Below, piece after piece: positions 8,245 through 16,447 of a stretch of 64,000 nt of DNA. Both the position numbers and the translations under genes were made by a program. The DNA is taken from contig NZ_JAPEMV010000004.1 of assembly GCF_026342355.1 (NCBI RefSeq), forward strand, positions 248,001 to 312,000. The letters run 5' to 3'. The notes under the pieces are model-generated. The model saw nothing but the letters and a program-made list of their open reading frames with translations. It searched no databases and was not told where the DNA came from. This DNA is from Streptomyces sp. NBC_00249 (lineage in GTDB: Bacteria > Actinomycetota > Actinomycetes > Streptomycetales > Streptomycetaceae). Numbering within the stretch: the stretch's first letter is position 1; each line of letters starts with the position of its first letter.

Positions 8245-8763
8245 CTAGACGGCTGCTCCCATCCTGACGCCCACCCGGGTCCGGGTGGCCACCAGCTGCC
8301 CTTCCTGCGGGTACGCGTGCCAGGTCCGCCAGCGCACCTGCCCCTCGTACCGCTGCGCGAGCAGGGCGGTGAAGGCGTGCGGGCTGCCCGGGAAGGTGCC
8401 GGCTAGCCCGTTCGGGTGGTCCGCGACGAGGGCCAGGAGTTCCTGCGCCCGCCCCGCGAACGAGCCGCGCGAGAGGGTCTCGACGCGCGCGGCGAACTCG
8501 TACTCCCAGTCGCCGACCCGCTTCGCCACGCCGAGCGGCAGCGGCGTACTGCTGCCGGGCATGCAGGCGACCGTCTCCGAGCAGAGCACCTCGCCTTCCT
8601 CCAGGAGCACCTGATGAGAGGCCCCGAGCAGGCGCAACTCCACCTTCGCGTCCGCGAGCTGGAGGTTCAGTACGGCCAGGGCGGGCAGCCGGTCCCGTCC
8701 CAGGGCCCAGGCGAGATCGGCGGCACGCGTGTCGGTATAGGTGGTCTGGAGGGTCGTGAGCAT
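8245..8763 (-). CDS. DUF2617 family protein
   Basis: This 172-aa actinobacterial protein of unknown function was recognised from MLTTLQTTYTDTRAADLAWA, LRLLGASHQVLLEEG, SETVACMPGSSTPLP and GSPHAFTALLAQRYEG. I chose ATG 8763 because the family begins at this sequence; a GTG at 8886 would add 41 low-complexity residues. There is no signal peptide or membrane segment. In other streptomycetes it also lies beside the spermidine-synthase-like gene, from memory. Confidence 0.85.
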   Translation of the reverse strand: MLTTLQTTYTDTRAADLAWALGRDRLPALAVLNLQLADAKVELRLLGASHQVLLEEGEVLCSETVACMPGSSTPLPLGVAKRVGDWEYEFAARVETLSRGSFAGRAQELLALVADHPNGLAGTFPGSPHAFTALLAQRYEGQVRWRTWHAYPQEGQLVATRTRVGVRMGAAV

Positions 8764-9089
8764 GAGTCGGCTCCGCAAACGCGCGAGGGAGATGGGCCGG
8801 GGCCCGCCAGCGGTAGTCAACGGGTGGGGGGACACCGGCACGGGTCCACAGGAAGTCCCGGGAGGTCCGGGGACTGGTCTACTCAACCGAGGGAATCATG
8901 AAAGGCACGGCACTCACAGCGTTTTTACCCAACTTGACGGGGTTTACATCCCCCCGGGGGCTGCCCGGTTCACGTGTTCAACCACATCCCGCCCGTACGC
9001 CGTAACGCGGAGCCGAACAACAGGACGCCTTGGGGAAGTTGTCCCCACCGGGCGAGCTGTTCACGCTGGTCCGGACGCCCCCATCAGTG
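8764..9089. other. Intergenic region, 326 bp
   Basis: This region lies upstream of the DUF2617 gene and downstream of the small Cys-rich gene, both on the minus strand. Its middle (8920-8955) is less GC-rich and could hold the DUF2617 promoter. A 35-codon plus-strand frame (8898-9005) follows GAGGGAATC but has no recognisable product. No RNA gene or clear hairpin is seen. Confidence 0.4.
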
Positions 9090-9308
9090 TCAGCTGGACC
9101 CGCAGCCTCCGCCACCGCAGGAGGACGACGACCCGCACGACGAGGACGACCCGCAGGAGGACGAGGACCCGCAGGAGGAGCCGCCCCCGCTGCCCGCCCA
9201 CCAGCTGCCGCCGGAGCCTCCGCTGCCCGATCCGCCGCCCCCGGACCGGCCGACGAGCCAGACGATCCCCCCGACGACCGCGACGACGAGAACTACGGCA
9301 AGGATCAT
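9090..9308 (-). CDS. Small membrane protein with Gly/Ser/Cys-rich tail
   Basis: This 72-aa protein starts at ATG 9308 after GAGGGGGCGAGG. Residues 1-19 are a single hydrophobic helix (MILAVVLVVAVVGGIVWLVG). The rest is almost entirely Gly and Ser with five regularly spaced Cys: CGSSSS occurs three times, then CGGGGCGSS. The Cys spacing of six residues suggests a metal-binding or disulfide-linked extracytoplasmic tail, but no function is known. The regular codon pattern on the minus strand and the good ribosome-binding site argue that it is real. Confidence 0.6.
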   Translation of the reverse strand: MILAVVLVVAVVGGIVWLVGRSGGGGSGSGGSGGSWWAGSGGGSSCGSSSSCGSSSSCGSSSSCGGGGCGSS

Positions 9309-9436
9309 GTCCTCGCCCCCTCTCAGACACCCCGGTCCCCCGGGGACCGGGACCCCCGTGTCCCGTGTGCTGGGGGGATGCCCGCAGGCCACGACCGGTA
9401 AAGCACACTTGAGCAACTCCAGAGGTTCCCCCCAGG

Positions 9437-10621
9437 ATGGCGCCCATGAGCGCACCCGCGAGCAGCAGCCGCCCCTTCCTGAACCGCCGCCTGGCGGCCT
9501 TCGGCACCACGATCTTCGCGGAGATGTCGGCGCTGGCCGCCCGCACCGGGTCGATCAACCTCGGCCAGGGCTTCCCCGACACCGACGGACCCGCCGAGAT
9601 CGCCGAGGCCGCCGTCCGCGCGGTCCGCGACGGCCGCGGCAACCAGTACCCGCCGGCCCCCGGCGTCCCCGAGCTCCGTACCGCGATCGCCGCCCACCAG
9701 CAGCGCTTCTACGGCCTGTCCTACGACCCCGACACCGAGGTCCTCGTCACGGCCGGCGCCACCGAGGCCATCGCCGCCTCCCTCCTCGCCCTCCTCGAAC
9801 CGGGCGACGAGGTCATCGCCCTCGAACCCTTCTACGACTCCTACGCGGCCTGCATCGCCATGGCCGGCGCCGTCCGCGTCCCCCTGACCCTGCGCGCCCC
9901 GCACTTCCGCCCCGACCTCGACGCCCTGCGCGACGCGATCACCCCGCGCACCCGCCTGCTCCTGCTGAACACCCCGCACAACCCGACGGGCACGGTCCTG
10001 ACCCGCGAGGAGCTCGCGGCCGTCGCCGAACTGGCCGTCGAGCGGGACCTCCTCGTCGTCACCGACGAGGTCTACGAGCACCTGGTCTTCGAGGGCGGCC
10101 ACATCCCGCTGGCCTCCCTCCCCGGCATGCGCGAGCGCACCGTCACCATCTCCTCCGCGGGCAAGACCTTCTCCTTCACCGGCTGGAAGGTCGGCTGGAT
10201 CACCGCCCCGCCGGAGCTCGTCTCGGCGGTCCGCTCGGCCAAGCAGTTCCTGACGTACGTCTCGTCCGGGCCGTTCCAGTACGCCGTCGCGGAGGCCCTC
10301 GCCCTCCCGGACTCCTACTACGACACCTTCCGCGCGGAACTCGCCGCCAAGCGCGACCTCCTCACCGAGGGCCTCACCGCCGCCGGCTTCGAGGTGTTCC
10401 GCCCGCAGGGCACCTACTTCATCACCACCGACATCGCCCCCCTGGGCGAGCAGGACGGCCTGGCCTTCTGCCGCGCCCTGCCGGACCGCTGCGGGGTCGT
10501 CGCCATCCCGAACCAGGTCTTCTACGACGACAAGTCCGCCGGCGCCACCCAGGTCCGCTGGGCCTTCTGCAAGCGGACGGACGTCCTCGAGGAAGCCGTC
10601 CGCCGCCTGCGCCGCCTCTGA
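9437..10621 (+). CDS. PLP-dependent class I aminotransferase
   Basis: This 394-aa fold-type I aminotransferase has all the landmarks: INLGQGFPDTDGP at the N-terminus, NQYPPAPGVPELR, LLLNTPHNPTGTVLT, VTDEVYEHLVFEG, and the PLP lysine in ISSAGKTFSFTGWKVGW. This subgroup (kynurenine/methionine/DapC-like aminotransferases) acts on several amino acids, so the substrate is open. The start is ATG 9437 or, three codons on, ATG 9446. A near-perfect hairpin at 10631-10658 ends the transcript. Confidence 0.93.
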   Translation: MAPMSAPASSSRPFLNRRLAAFGTTIFAEMSALAARTGSINLGQGFPDTDGPAEIAEAAVRAVRDGRGNQYPPAPGVPELRTAIAAHQQRFYGLSYDPDTEVLVTAGATEAIAASLLALLEPGDEVIALEPFYDSYAACIAMAGAVRVPLTLRAPHFRPDLDALRDAITPRTRLLLLNTPHNPTGTVLTREELAAVAELAVERDLLVVTDEVYEHLVFEGGHIPLASLPGMRERTVTISSAGKTFSFTGWKVGWITAPPELVSAVRSAKQFLTYVSSGPFQYAVAEALALPDSYYDTFRAELAAKRDLLTEGLTAAGFEVFRPQGTYFITTDIAPLGEQDGLAFCRALPDRCGVVAIPNQVFYDDKSAGATQVRWAFCKRTDVLEEAVRRLRRL

Positions 10622-10630
10622 CCCCCGCGT

Positions 10631-10658
10631 GGCCGAACCCCCGGCCGGGGGCTCGGCC
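10631..10658 (+). terminator. Terminator after the aminotransferase gene
   Basis: GGCCGAACCCCCGG and CCGGGGGCTCGGCC form a 14-bp stem with one mismatch, 10 bp after the stop codon. Confidence 0.6.
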
Positions 10659-10715
10659 TCATAGGGTCATAGGGTTTGCCCGACGTACGACGCCGAAGGG
10701 AGAGCCGGGACCGAC

Positions 10716-11843
10716 ATGGCGACGCTCTCCCTGCGGCCGGCCGGCCCGCGCCAGGCCACCGCGTCCACGGCCCTGCTCGCGCTCGGGGTGTTCGCCGCCG
10801 TGCGCGCGGCCGGGGTGCTGGTGGTCACCGCGGGCGCCTGGTGGGCCGGCCGGGACCCGGTACGGGTCCTCGGGGCCTCCTGGGACTCCGTCTGGTACCT
10901 GGGCATCGCCGCCCACGGCTACGGCCGCACCCAGATGTGGGCCGACGGATCCATCCAGAGCGACTACGCCTTCTTCCCGCTGTTCCCCCTGCTGCTGCGC
11001 CTCGCCGGCGGGACCGCGCTCTCCGGGCTGGCGGTGGCCTGGAGCGCCGCCGCGGTGGCCGCCGTCGGCGTGTACCGGGTCGGGGAGCACCTCGCCGGGC
11101 CGCGCGCCGCGACCCTGCTCGTCGGGCTGTGGGCGGCGCTGCCGCACGCGGTGGTGCTGACCCTCGCCTACACGGAGGCCCTGCTCTGCGCGCTCGCCGC
11201 CTGGGCCCTGTACGCCCTGCTGCGCGGCCACCGGCTGACGGCCGCCGCCCTCGCGGTCCTCGCGGGGCTGACCCGGCCGACCGGGATCGCCGTGGCCGCC
11301 GCCGTGACCGCGCTGGCCGTACGGGAGCTGCTGCGCGGGGAGCGGACGCCCCGGGTGTGGGCGGCCGCGCTGCTGGCGCCGGCGGGCTGGGCGGCGTACG
11401 TCCTGGCCGTCGGGGTGCGCCGGGGCGATCCGCTGGGCTACTTCACCGTGCAGCGGCAGTGGGGGTCGCGCTTCGACTTCGGCGCCGGGACGCTGCGCTC
11501 CGCGGAGAAGGTGCTGACCGGCGGGCACGTACCGCTCGCCTCGACGGTGACGGTGGCCGTCCTGGCCGTCGCGGGGCTGCTGGCGGCGGCCCTGACCCTG
11601 GAGCGGGCGCCGCTGCCGCTGCTCGCGTACACGGGGACCCTGCTGCTGATCACCCTCGGCGGGGCGGGCTTCTTCGAGTCGAAGCCGCGGTTCCTGCTGC
11701 CCGCGTTCCCGCTGCTGCTGCCGCTGGCCGCCTTCATGGCGAGAGCCCGGCCGCGCACGGCGGTCGTGGTGACCGCCTGCCTGGCCGGGCTCTCGTACGG
11801 CTACGGGGTGTACCTGCTCCTGGTGGCGCACGTACCCCCGTGA
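10716..11843 (+). CDS. Polytopic membrane glycosyltransferase, PIG-V-like
   Basis: This 375-aa protein has about nine to ten hydrophobic helices. Near residues 50-90, WDSVWYLGIAAHGYG and SDYAFFPLFPLLLR match the luminal acidic motif of PIG-V/GPI-mannosyltransferase-like GT-C enzymes, with the Asp after WDS-type residues as candidate catalytic acid. LTLAYTEALLCALAAWAL and ARLTRPTG-like LAGLTRPTGIAVA follow. It probably transfers a mannose from a polyprenyl donor outside the membrane; the acceptor is unknown. It is a single gene, convergent with YbjN. Confidence 0.78.
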   Translation: MATLSLRPAGPRQATASTALLALGVFAAVRAAGVLVVTAGAWWAGRDPVRVLGASWDSVWYLGIAAHGYGRTQMWADGSIQSDYAFFPLFPLLLRLAGGTALSGLAVAWSAAAVAAVGVYRVGEHLAGPRAATLLVGLWAALPHAVVLTLAYTEALLCALAAWALYALLRGHRLTAAALAVLAGLTRPTGIAVAAAVTALAVRELLRGERTPRVWAAALLAPAGWAAYVLAVGVRRGDPLGYFTVQRQWGSRFDFGAGTLRSAEKVLTGGHVPLASTVTVAVLAVAGLLAAALTLERAPLPLLAYTGTLLLITLGGAGFFESKPRFLLPAFPLLLPLAAFMARARPRTAVVVTACLAGLSYGYGVYLLLVAHVPP

Positions 11844-11853
11844 CGGCCGGCGA

Positions 11854-12399
11854 CTAGTTGGTGTCGCCGTCCTCGTCCTTGTCGTCGCCCTCGGCGGAGT
11901 CGACGTCCTTCTCCAGTCCGAGCTGCTCGACGAGCCACTTGTCGAACTCGATCGAGGCGCGGACCCAGCTCACCGTGGAGGACACGAAGTGCTCCAGGTT
12001 GACGCCGGTGCCGATGAGCATCTGCGCCTCACCGATCAGCCGGACGGAGCCGTCGTCGTGGGTGTGGCTGTAGACCTTGGGCCACAGGGTGCGGCGGTTC
12101 CAGTCGTCGATCGACTCGAGCAGCTGCGGCTTCTCGTCGATCTTGTGCGGGCGGTCGTAGAAGGTCCGCACGGAGAAGACCTGCTGCTCGTCCTCGCCGC
12201 GGAACATGAAGTACGTCCGGAAGTCCTCCCACGGCGCCGCGAGGTCACCCTCGTCGTCGACGACGTACTTGAGCTCCATCTGCTCCAGGAGCTGCTTCAC
12301 GAGGTCCTGGTCGGGGACGACGGGGCCCGCCGGTCCTGTGGCCTGCGGATCGGGCTGCTGCCCTCCGAAGTTCGGAATCGAGGCCGGGTCGATGCTCAC
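11854..12399 (-). CDS. YbjN domain-containing protein
   Basis: This 181-aa acidic cytosolic protein was recognised from VPDQDLVKQLLEQMELKY, DLAAPWEDFRTYFMFRGE, VFSVRTFYDRPH, DWNRRTLWPKVYSHTHDDG and LIGTGVNLEHFVSSTVSW. The start is GTG 12399 after GAAGGGAAG; the upstream extension to 12468 is not typical of the family. YbjN folds resemble type III secretion chaperones and are implicated in stress responses in other bacteria. The molecular role here is unknown. The last 20 residues are Asp/Glu-rich. Confidence 0.85.
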   Translation of the reverse strand: MSIDPASIPNFGGQQPDPQATGPAGPVVPDQDLVKQLLEQMELKYVVDDEGDLAAPWEDFRTYFMFRGEDEQQVFSVRTFYDRPHKIDEKPQLLESIDDWNRRTLWPKVYSHTHDDGSVRLIGEAQMLIGTGVNLEHFVSSTVSWVRASIEFDKWLVEQLGLEKDVDSAEGDDKDEDGDTN

Positions 12400-12534
12400 C
12401 GTGTACTTCCCTTCGTGCGGATACCGCCATCCTCCCCCATCGCTCCTACCCCGTGTCCACCCCCGCACGCCCGATCCGCTCCGGGCGGACAGGAGTAGGA
12501 CACGGGTAAGGCTCCAGGACGCCCCGGGAGGCGG

Positions 12535-15132
12535 TCAGAGGGCCTTTCCGACCAGCAGGTCCTCGCCGGCGACGTCCACGCGTACGGTGTCCCCCTCGCG
12601 GACCTCTCCGGCCAGGATCTCCTTCGCCAGCCGGTCGCCTACGGCCGTCTGGATCAGGCGGCGCAGCGGCCGGGCGCCGTAGGCCGGGTCGTTGCCCTTG
12701 TCGGCCAGCCAGGCCAGGGCCTCGGGGGTGACGTCCAGGGTCAGGCGGCGGTCGGCGAGCCGCTTGGCGAGGCGGCCGATCTGCAGCTCGGCGATGTGCG
12801 CCAGCTCGTCGCGGGTCAGGGCGGAGAAGACGACGAGGTCGTCGAGGCGGTTGAGGAACTCCGGCTTGAAGCTCGCCCGGACCACCTCCAGGACCCTGGC
12901 CTTCTTGTCCTCGGCGGAGGCCGCCGGATCGACCAGGAACTGACTGCCCAGGTTCGAGGTGAGGATCAGGATGGTGTTGCGGAAGTCCACCGTGCGGCCC
13001 TGGCCGTCGGTGAGGCGGCCGTCGTCGAGGACCTGGAGCAGGATGTCGAAGACCTCGGGGTGGGCCTTCTCGACCTCGTCCAGGAGCACCACGCTGTACG
13101 GGCGGCGGCGGACGGCCTCGGTGAGCTGGCCGCCCTCCTCGTAGCCCACGTAGCCGGGCGGGGCGCCGACGAGGCGGGCCACGCTGTGCTTCTCGCCGTA
13201 CTCCGACATGTCGATGCGGATCATGGCCCGCTCGTCGTCGAAGAGGAAGTCCGCGAGGGCCTTGGCCAGCTCGGTCTTGCCGACACCGGTCGGGCCGAGG
13301 AAGAGGAACGAGCCGGTCGGGCGGTCCGGGTCGGCGATGCCGGCGCGGGTGCGGCGTACGGCGTCCGAGACGGCCCGTACGGCCTCGCCCTGGCCGATCA
13401 GGCGGCGCCCCAGCTCCTCCTCCATGCGCAGCAGCTTCTGGGTCTCGCCCTCCAGGAGGCGGCCGGCGGGGATGCCGGTCCAGGCTCCGACCACGTCCGC
13501 GATGTCGTCGGGGCCGACCTCGTCCTTGACCATGCTGTCCTTGGCGTTGCCGCCCTTGGACGCGGCCTCCTCCTCGGTGGCCTCGGCCAGCTCGCGCTCC
13601 AGGGCCGGGATCTCCCCGTAGAGCAGCTTGGAGGCGGAGTCGAAGTCGCCGTCGCGCTGGGCGCGCTCGGCCTGGCCGCGCAGGTCGTCCAGGCGCTCCT
13701 TGAGCTCGCCGACCTGGTTGAGGGAGTGCTTCTCCTTCTCCCAGCGGGCGGTGAGGCCGCGCAGTTCCTCCTCCTTGTCGGCGAGGTCCTTGCGCAGCTT
13801 GTCCAGGCGCTCGCGGGAGGCCGCGTCGGACTCGTTCTTGAGGGCGAGCTCCTCCATGCGCAGCCGGTCCACGGAGCGCTGGAGCTCGTCGATCTCCACG
13901 GGGGAGGAGTCGATCTCCATGCGGAGCCGGGAGGCGGCCTCGTCGACCAGGTCGATGGCCTTGTCGGGGAGGAAGCGGGAGGTGATGTACCGGTCGGAGA
14001 GGGTGGCGGCGGCGACGAGCGCGCTGTCGTTGATGACGACCTTGTGGTGGGCCTCGTAGCGGCCCTTGAGTCCGCGCAGGATCGCGATGGTGTCCTCGAC
14101 GGTGGGCTCGGCGACCAGCACCTGCTGGAAGCGGCGCTCCAGCGCCGGGTCCTTCTCGATGCGCTCGCGGTACTCGTCGAGGGTGGTCGCGCCGACCATG
14201 CGCAGTTCGCCGCGGGCCAGCATGGGCTTGAGCATGTTGCCCGCGTCCATGGCGGAGTCGCCGCCGGCGCCCGCGCCGACGACGGTGTGCAGCTCGTCGA
14301 TGAAGGTGATGATCTGGCCGTCGCTGGACTTGATCTCGGCGAGGACGGTCTTGAGCCGCTCCTCGAACTCGCCGCGGTACTTGGCGCCGGCGACCATCGC
14401 GCCGAGGTCGAGGGCGACGAGGCGCTTGTTCTTCAGGGACTCGGGGACGTCACCCTTGACGATGCGCTGGGCGAGGCCCTCGACGACGGCGGTCTTGCCG
14501 ACGCCGGGCTCGCCGATGAGCACCGGGTTGTTCTTCGTACGGCGGGAAAGGACCTGGACGACGCGGCGGATCTCGTGGTCACGGCCGATGACGGGGTCGA
14601 GCTTGCCCTCGCGGGCGGCGGCCGTGAAGTCGGTGCCGAACTTCTCCAGGGCCTTGTACTGGCCCTCGGGATCGGGGGTGGTCACCCGCCGTCCTCCTCG
14701 TGCGTTCTCGAAGGCGGCCAGCAGCTTCTTCGCCGTCGCGCCCTGTGCGGAAAGGAGCTCACCGGCCGCGCCGCCCTTGGCGGCGGTGGCGATGAGCAGG
14801 TGTTCGGTGGAGAGGTACTCGTCGCCGAGCTTCCCGGCCTGGGCGTCGGCCTCGGCGAGTACGGCGAGCAGCTCGCGGGTGGGCTGCGGCGGGGCGACGG
14901 TGGAGCCGGTGACGCTGGGCAGGGCGGCGAGCAGCCGGTCGGCGCCGGCCCGGACGGCGGCCTGGTCGGCGTCGGTGGCGGCCAGCAGGTCGGTGATGTT
15001 CTCGTTGTCCTCGCCGGCGAGCAGGGCCAGCAGCAGGTGCGCGGGGGTCAGGTCCGCGTGGCCGTCCTTCACGGCCCTGCTGGTGGCGGCGTTCAGGGCG
15101 TCGCGGCTCCTGTTGGTCAGTTCGGCGTCCAC
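12535..15132 (-). CDS. clpB: ATP-dependent disaggregase ClpB
   Basis: This 865-aa Hsp100 protein resolves aggregates together with DnaK/DnaJ/GrpE. Order of parts: N-domain (1-145), AAA1 with Walker A GEPGVGKTAVVEG and Walker B IITFIDELHTVVGAG, and a coiled-coil middle domain (about 405-525, rich in Arg/Glu/Leu) that distinguishes ClpB from ClpC/A. AAA2 follows, with GPTGVGKTELAKALA, pore loop GYVGYEEGG and sensor LTSNLGSQF. Length is standard. The promoter region carries a HAIR site at 15219-15239, so HspR should repress it with the dnaK operon. The start is GTG or ATG-like codon 15132 giving MDAELTNRSRD. Confidence 0.97.
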   Translation of the reverse strand: MDAELTNRSRDALNAATSRAVKDGHADLTPAHLLLALLAGEDNENITDLLAATDADQAAVRAGADRLLAALPSVTGSTVAPPQPTRELLAVLAEADAQAGKLGDEYLSTEHLLIATAAKGGAAGELLSAQGATAKKLLAAFENARGGRRVTTPDPEGQYKALEKFGTDFTAAAREGKLDPVIGRDHEIRRVVQVLSRRTKNNPVLIGEPGVGKTAVVEGLAQRIVKGDVPESLKNKRLVALDLGAMVAGAKYRGEFEERLKTVLAEIKSSDGQIITFIDELHTVVGAGAGGDSAMDAGNMLKPMLARGELRMVGATTLDEYRERIEKDPALERRFQQVLVAEPTVEDTIAILRGLKGRYEAHHKVVINDSALVAAATLSDRYITSRFLPDKAIDLVDEAASRLRMEIDSSPVEIDELQRSVDRLRMEELALKNESDAASRERLDKLRKDLADKEEELRGLTARWEKEKHSLNQVGELKERLDDLRGQAERAQRDGDFDSASKLLYGEIPALERELAEATEEEAASKGGNAKDSMVKDEVGPDDIADVVGAWTGIPAGRLLEGETQKLLRMEEELGRRLIGQGEAVRAVSDAVRRTRAGIADPDRPTGSFLFLGPTGVGKTELAKALADFLFDDERAMIRIDMSEYGEKHSVARLVGAPPGYVGYEEGGQLTEAVRRRPYSVVLLDEVEKAHPEVFDILLQVLDDGRLTDGQGRTVDFRNTILILTSNLGSQFLVDPAASAEDKKARVLEVVRASFKPEFLNRLDDLVVFSALTRDELAHIAELQIGRLAKRLADRRLTLDVTPEALAWLADKGNDPAYGARPLRRLIQTAVGDRLAKEILAGEVREGDTVRVDVAGEDLLVGKAL

Positions 15133-15218
15133 GTGCGACTTCTCCTCTCCGCGGGGGCGGTAACTCTGTCAGGGTGGCAGGGTCGGGGCGAAACCCTGCC
15201 ATGCATAGCGTCCGTAAA

Positions 15219-15239
15219 GTTGAGTCTATTCCACTCAAG
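15219..15239. promoter_or_regulatory. HAIR element (HspR operator) of clpB
   Basis: GTTGAGT-CTATTCC-ACTCAAG matches the HspR inverted repeat CTTGAGT-N7-ACTCAAG at 13 of 14 arm positions. It lies 87 bp before clpB and 27 bp before the divergent PPOX gene, so HspR could influence both. On the minus strand the TTGAGT arm may double as a -35 element. Confidence 0.9.
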
Positions 15240-15265
15240 ATGGTGTCGCGCGTACGCTTCGGCAC

Positions 15266-15670
15266 ATGTCTCTTGACGTACTCAACCCGACGCCCGAGTA
15301 CCTCGCCTTCTGGCAGGAGCGGCACTTGTGCACGCTGACCACCACGAGGCCCGACGGATCGCCCCACGTGGTGCCGGTGGGGGTGACCTACGACCCCGAG
15401 GCCGGAGTGGCACGGGTGATCACCAACAAGGGCAGCAAGAAGGTCCGCAACATCCTGGCGGCGCCCGGCGGCACGGCCCGGGTGGCGGTGTGCCAGCTCG
15501 AGGGCAAGCGCTGGGCCACCCTGGAGGGGCGCGCGGCCGTCGTCACGGACGAGGCGGCGGTCGCCGACGCGGTGGAGCGCTACGCGGTGCGGTATGGGCG
15601 GATGCCCCAGCCCAACCCGGACCGGGTGCTGCTGCTGATCACCCTGGACCGGGCGATGGGCCGCGGATAG
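15266..15670 (+). CDS. Pyridoxamine 5'-phosphate oxidase-fold protein (PPOX, F420-type)
   Basis: This 134-aa split-barrel protein was recognised from LAFWQERHLCTLTTTRPDG, HVVPVGVTYDPE, SKKVRNILAAPGG, VAVCQLEGKRWATLEG and YGRMPQPNPDRVL. This subgroup in actinobacteria usually binds coenzyme F420 (or FMN/heme) rather than acting in B6 synthesis. The start is ATG 15266. It is divergent from clpB, and a HAIR site sits immediately upstream, so heat regulation is possible but not proven. Confidence 0.85.
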   Translation: MSLDVLNPTPEYLAFWQERHLCTLTTTRPDGSPHVVPVGVTYDPEAGVARVITNKGSKKVRNILAAPGGTARVAVCQLEGKRWATLEGRAAVVTDEAAVADAVERYAVRYGRMPQPNPDRVLLLITLDRAMGRG

Positions 15671-15721
15671 GCCTGCGGGAACTCTCGATGATTGTCCGGT
15701 TCAACCACTGGACGCGGACAT

Positions 15722-15765
15722 CACAACGGCGCCATCGTGGTCAGGTCCACGATGGCGCCGTTGTG
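15722..15765. terminator. Strong bidirectional hairpin between PPOX and Rieske-like genes
   Basis: CACAACGGCGCCATCGTGG and CCACGATGGCGCCGTTGTG pair perfectly over 19 bp around a TCAGGT loop. It lies between the stops of convergent genes and is the likely terminator for both. Confidence 0.7.
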
Positions 15766-15809
15766 TGGGGGAAGCACCTGATGCGATCTGCAACGACGGG
15801 GGAATCGCC

Positions 15810-16124
15810 TCAGGCACTGCGGGGGGTGGCGGCGGTGATGTCGGGTTCGAAGAGCTGGTGGTCGCGCTGATCGAGATTGACGAAGACCATGCCGTACCGC
15901 ACTTCACAGCGGACGGGCTGCGGTGCGCCCCGGGGGCGGCGCAGGCAGCGGTAGGCACGGACGTCCTCGTCCTCCTCGCGCACGACGACGATCGGCTGTC
16001 CGAACAGGGTGACCATCAACGAGTCGCCGGCGTAGGGGATCGCCGTGGCGAGATCGATGAACTGCCACCCGGAGCGGTACGCGGAGGCCATTTCCCGGCG
16101 GAAATCACGGTCGTCGGGGGTCAT
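15810..16124 (-). CDS. Small Rieske-oxygenase-like protein lacking iron-sulfur ligands
   Basis: This 104-aa protein starts at ATG 16124, which overlaps the stop of the upstream secreted-peptide gene (TGATG), so translation is coupled. YRSGWQFIDLATAIPYAGDS, then LFGQPIVVVREEDEDVRAY and RYGMVFVNLDQRDHQLFEP, resemble the segments that flank the Rieske cluster in ring-hydroxylating oxygenases. The cluster itself is missing: CLRRPRGAP has Cys but no following His, and there is no CxxH. It is therefore unlikely to carry a 2Fe-2S cluster. The role is unknown; the tight coupling suggests that it acts with the exported peptide or its regulator. Confidence 0.6.
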   Translation of the reverse strand: MTPDDRDFRREMASAYRSGWQFIDLATAIPYAGDSLMVTLFGQPIVVVREEDEDVRAYRCLRRPRGAPQPVRCEVRYGMVFVNLDQRDHQLFEPDITAATPRSA

Positions 16125-16345
16125 CAGGAGGCCTGCAGGGGCGCGGTGTTCCAGCCGAGATCACCGCGATCATCGGGAGCCGTGTTCCAGCCGAGATCGG
16201 GCTTGCCAGCCGATCCGACGGGCGCGCTGGGACCCGTAGCGGCCTGAACGCTTCCCGCGTCCCCGTTCACGGCGACGACTGCCCCAGAGACCGCAACGAC
16301 GGAGAAAACAACGGCAAGCGCCGAGCGAAGCATTCTCTTATACAT
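16124..16345 (-). CDS. Secreted small peptide precursor with two DLGWNTAP repeats
   Basis: This 73-aa protein starts at ATG 16345. It has a basic N-terminus (MYKRMLRS), a hydrophobic core (ALAVVFSVVAVSGAVVAV) and a likely signal-peptidase site near GSVQA-A. The predicted mature part is about 38 residues and contains KPDLGWNTAP and RGDLGWNTAP separated by two Asp. No Cys is present, so it is not a disulfide-rich or lanthionine peptide. Its stop overlaps the start of the Rieske-like gene. A regulator gene is divergent across 100 bp. Repeated short motifs in an exported peptide fit a processed signal or a ligand-binding tail; this is inference. Confidence 0.65.
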   Translation of the reverse strand: MYKRMLRSALAVVFSVVAVSGAVVAVNGDAGSVQAATGPSAPVGSAGKPDLGWNTAPDDRGDLGWNTAPLQAS

Positions 16346-16447
16346 GGTCGGCTTCGTCCTCACTTGATGGAATCCTCTCCCCCGCGTGTCAGACGATGGC
16401 TCATTCAGGCATGTCAGTGCCACAGGGACGATGCATCATGTTCTTAC

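Noticed and set aside
8898..9005. 35-codon plus-strand frame after GAGGGAATC
   Set aside because: No recognisable product, one rare TTA codon, no signal or domain; too short to support.
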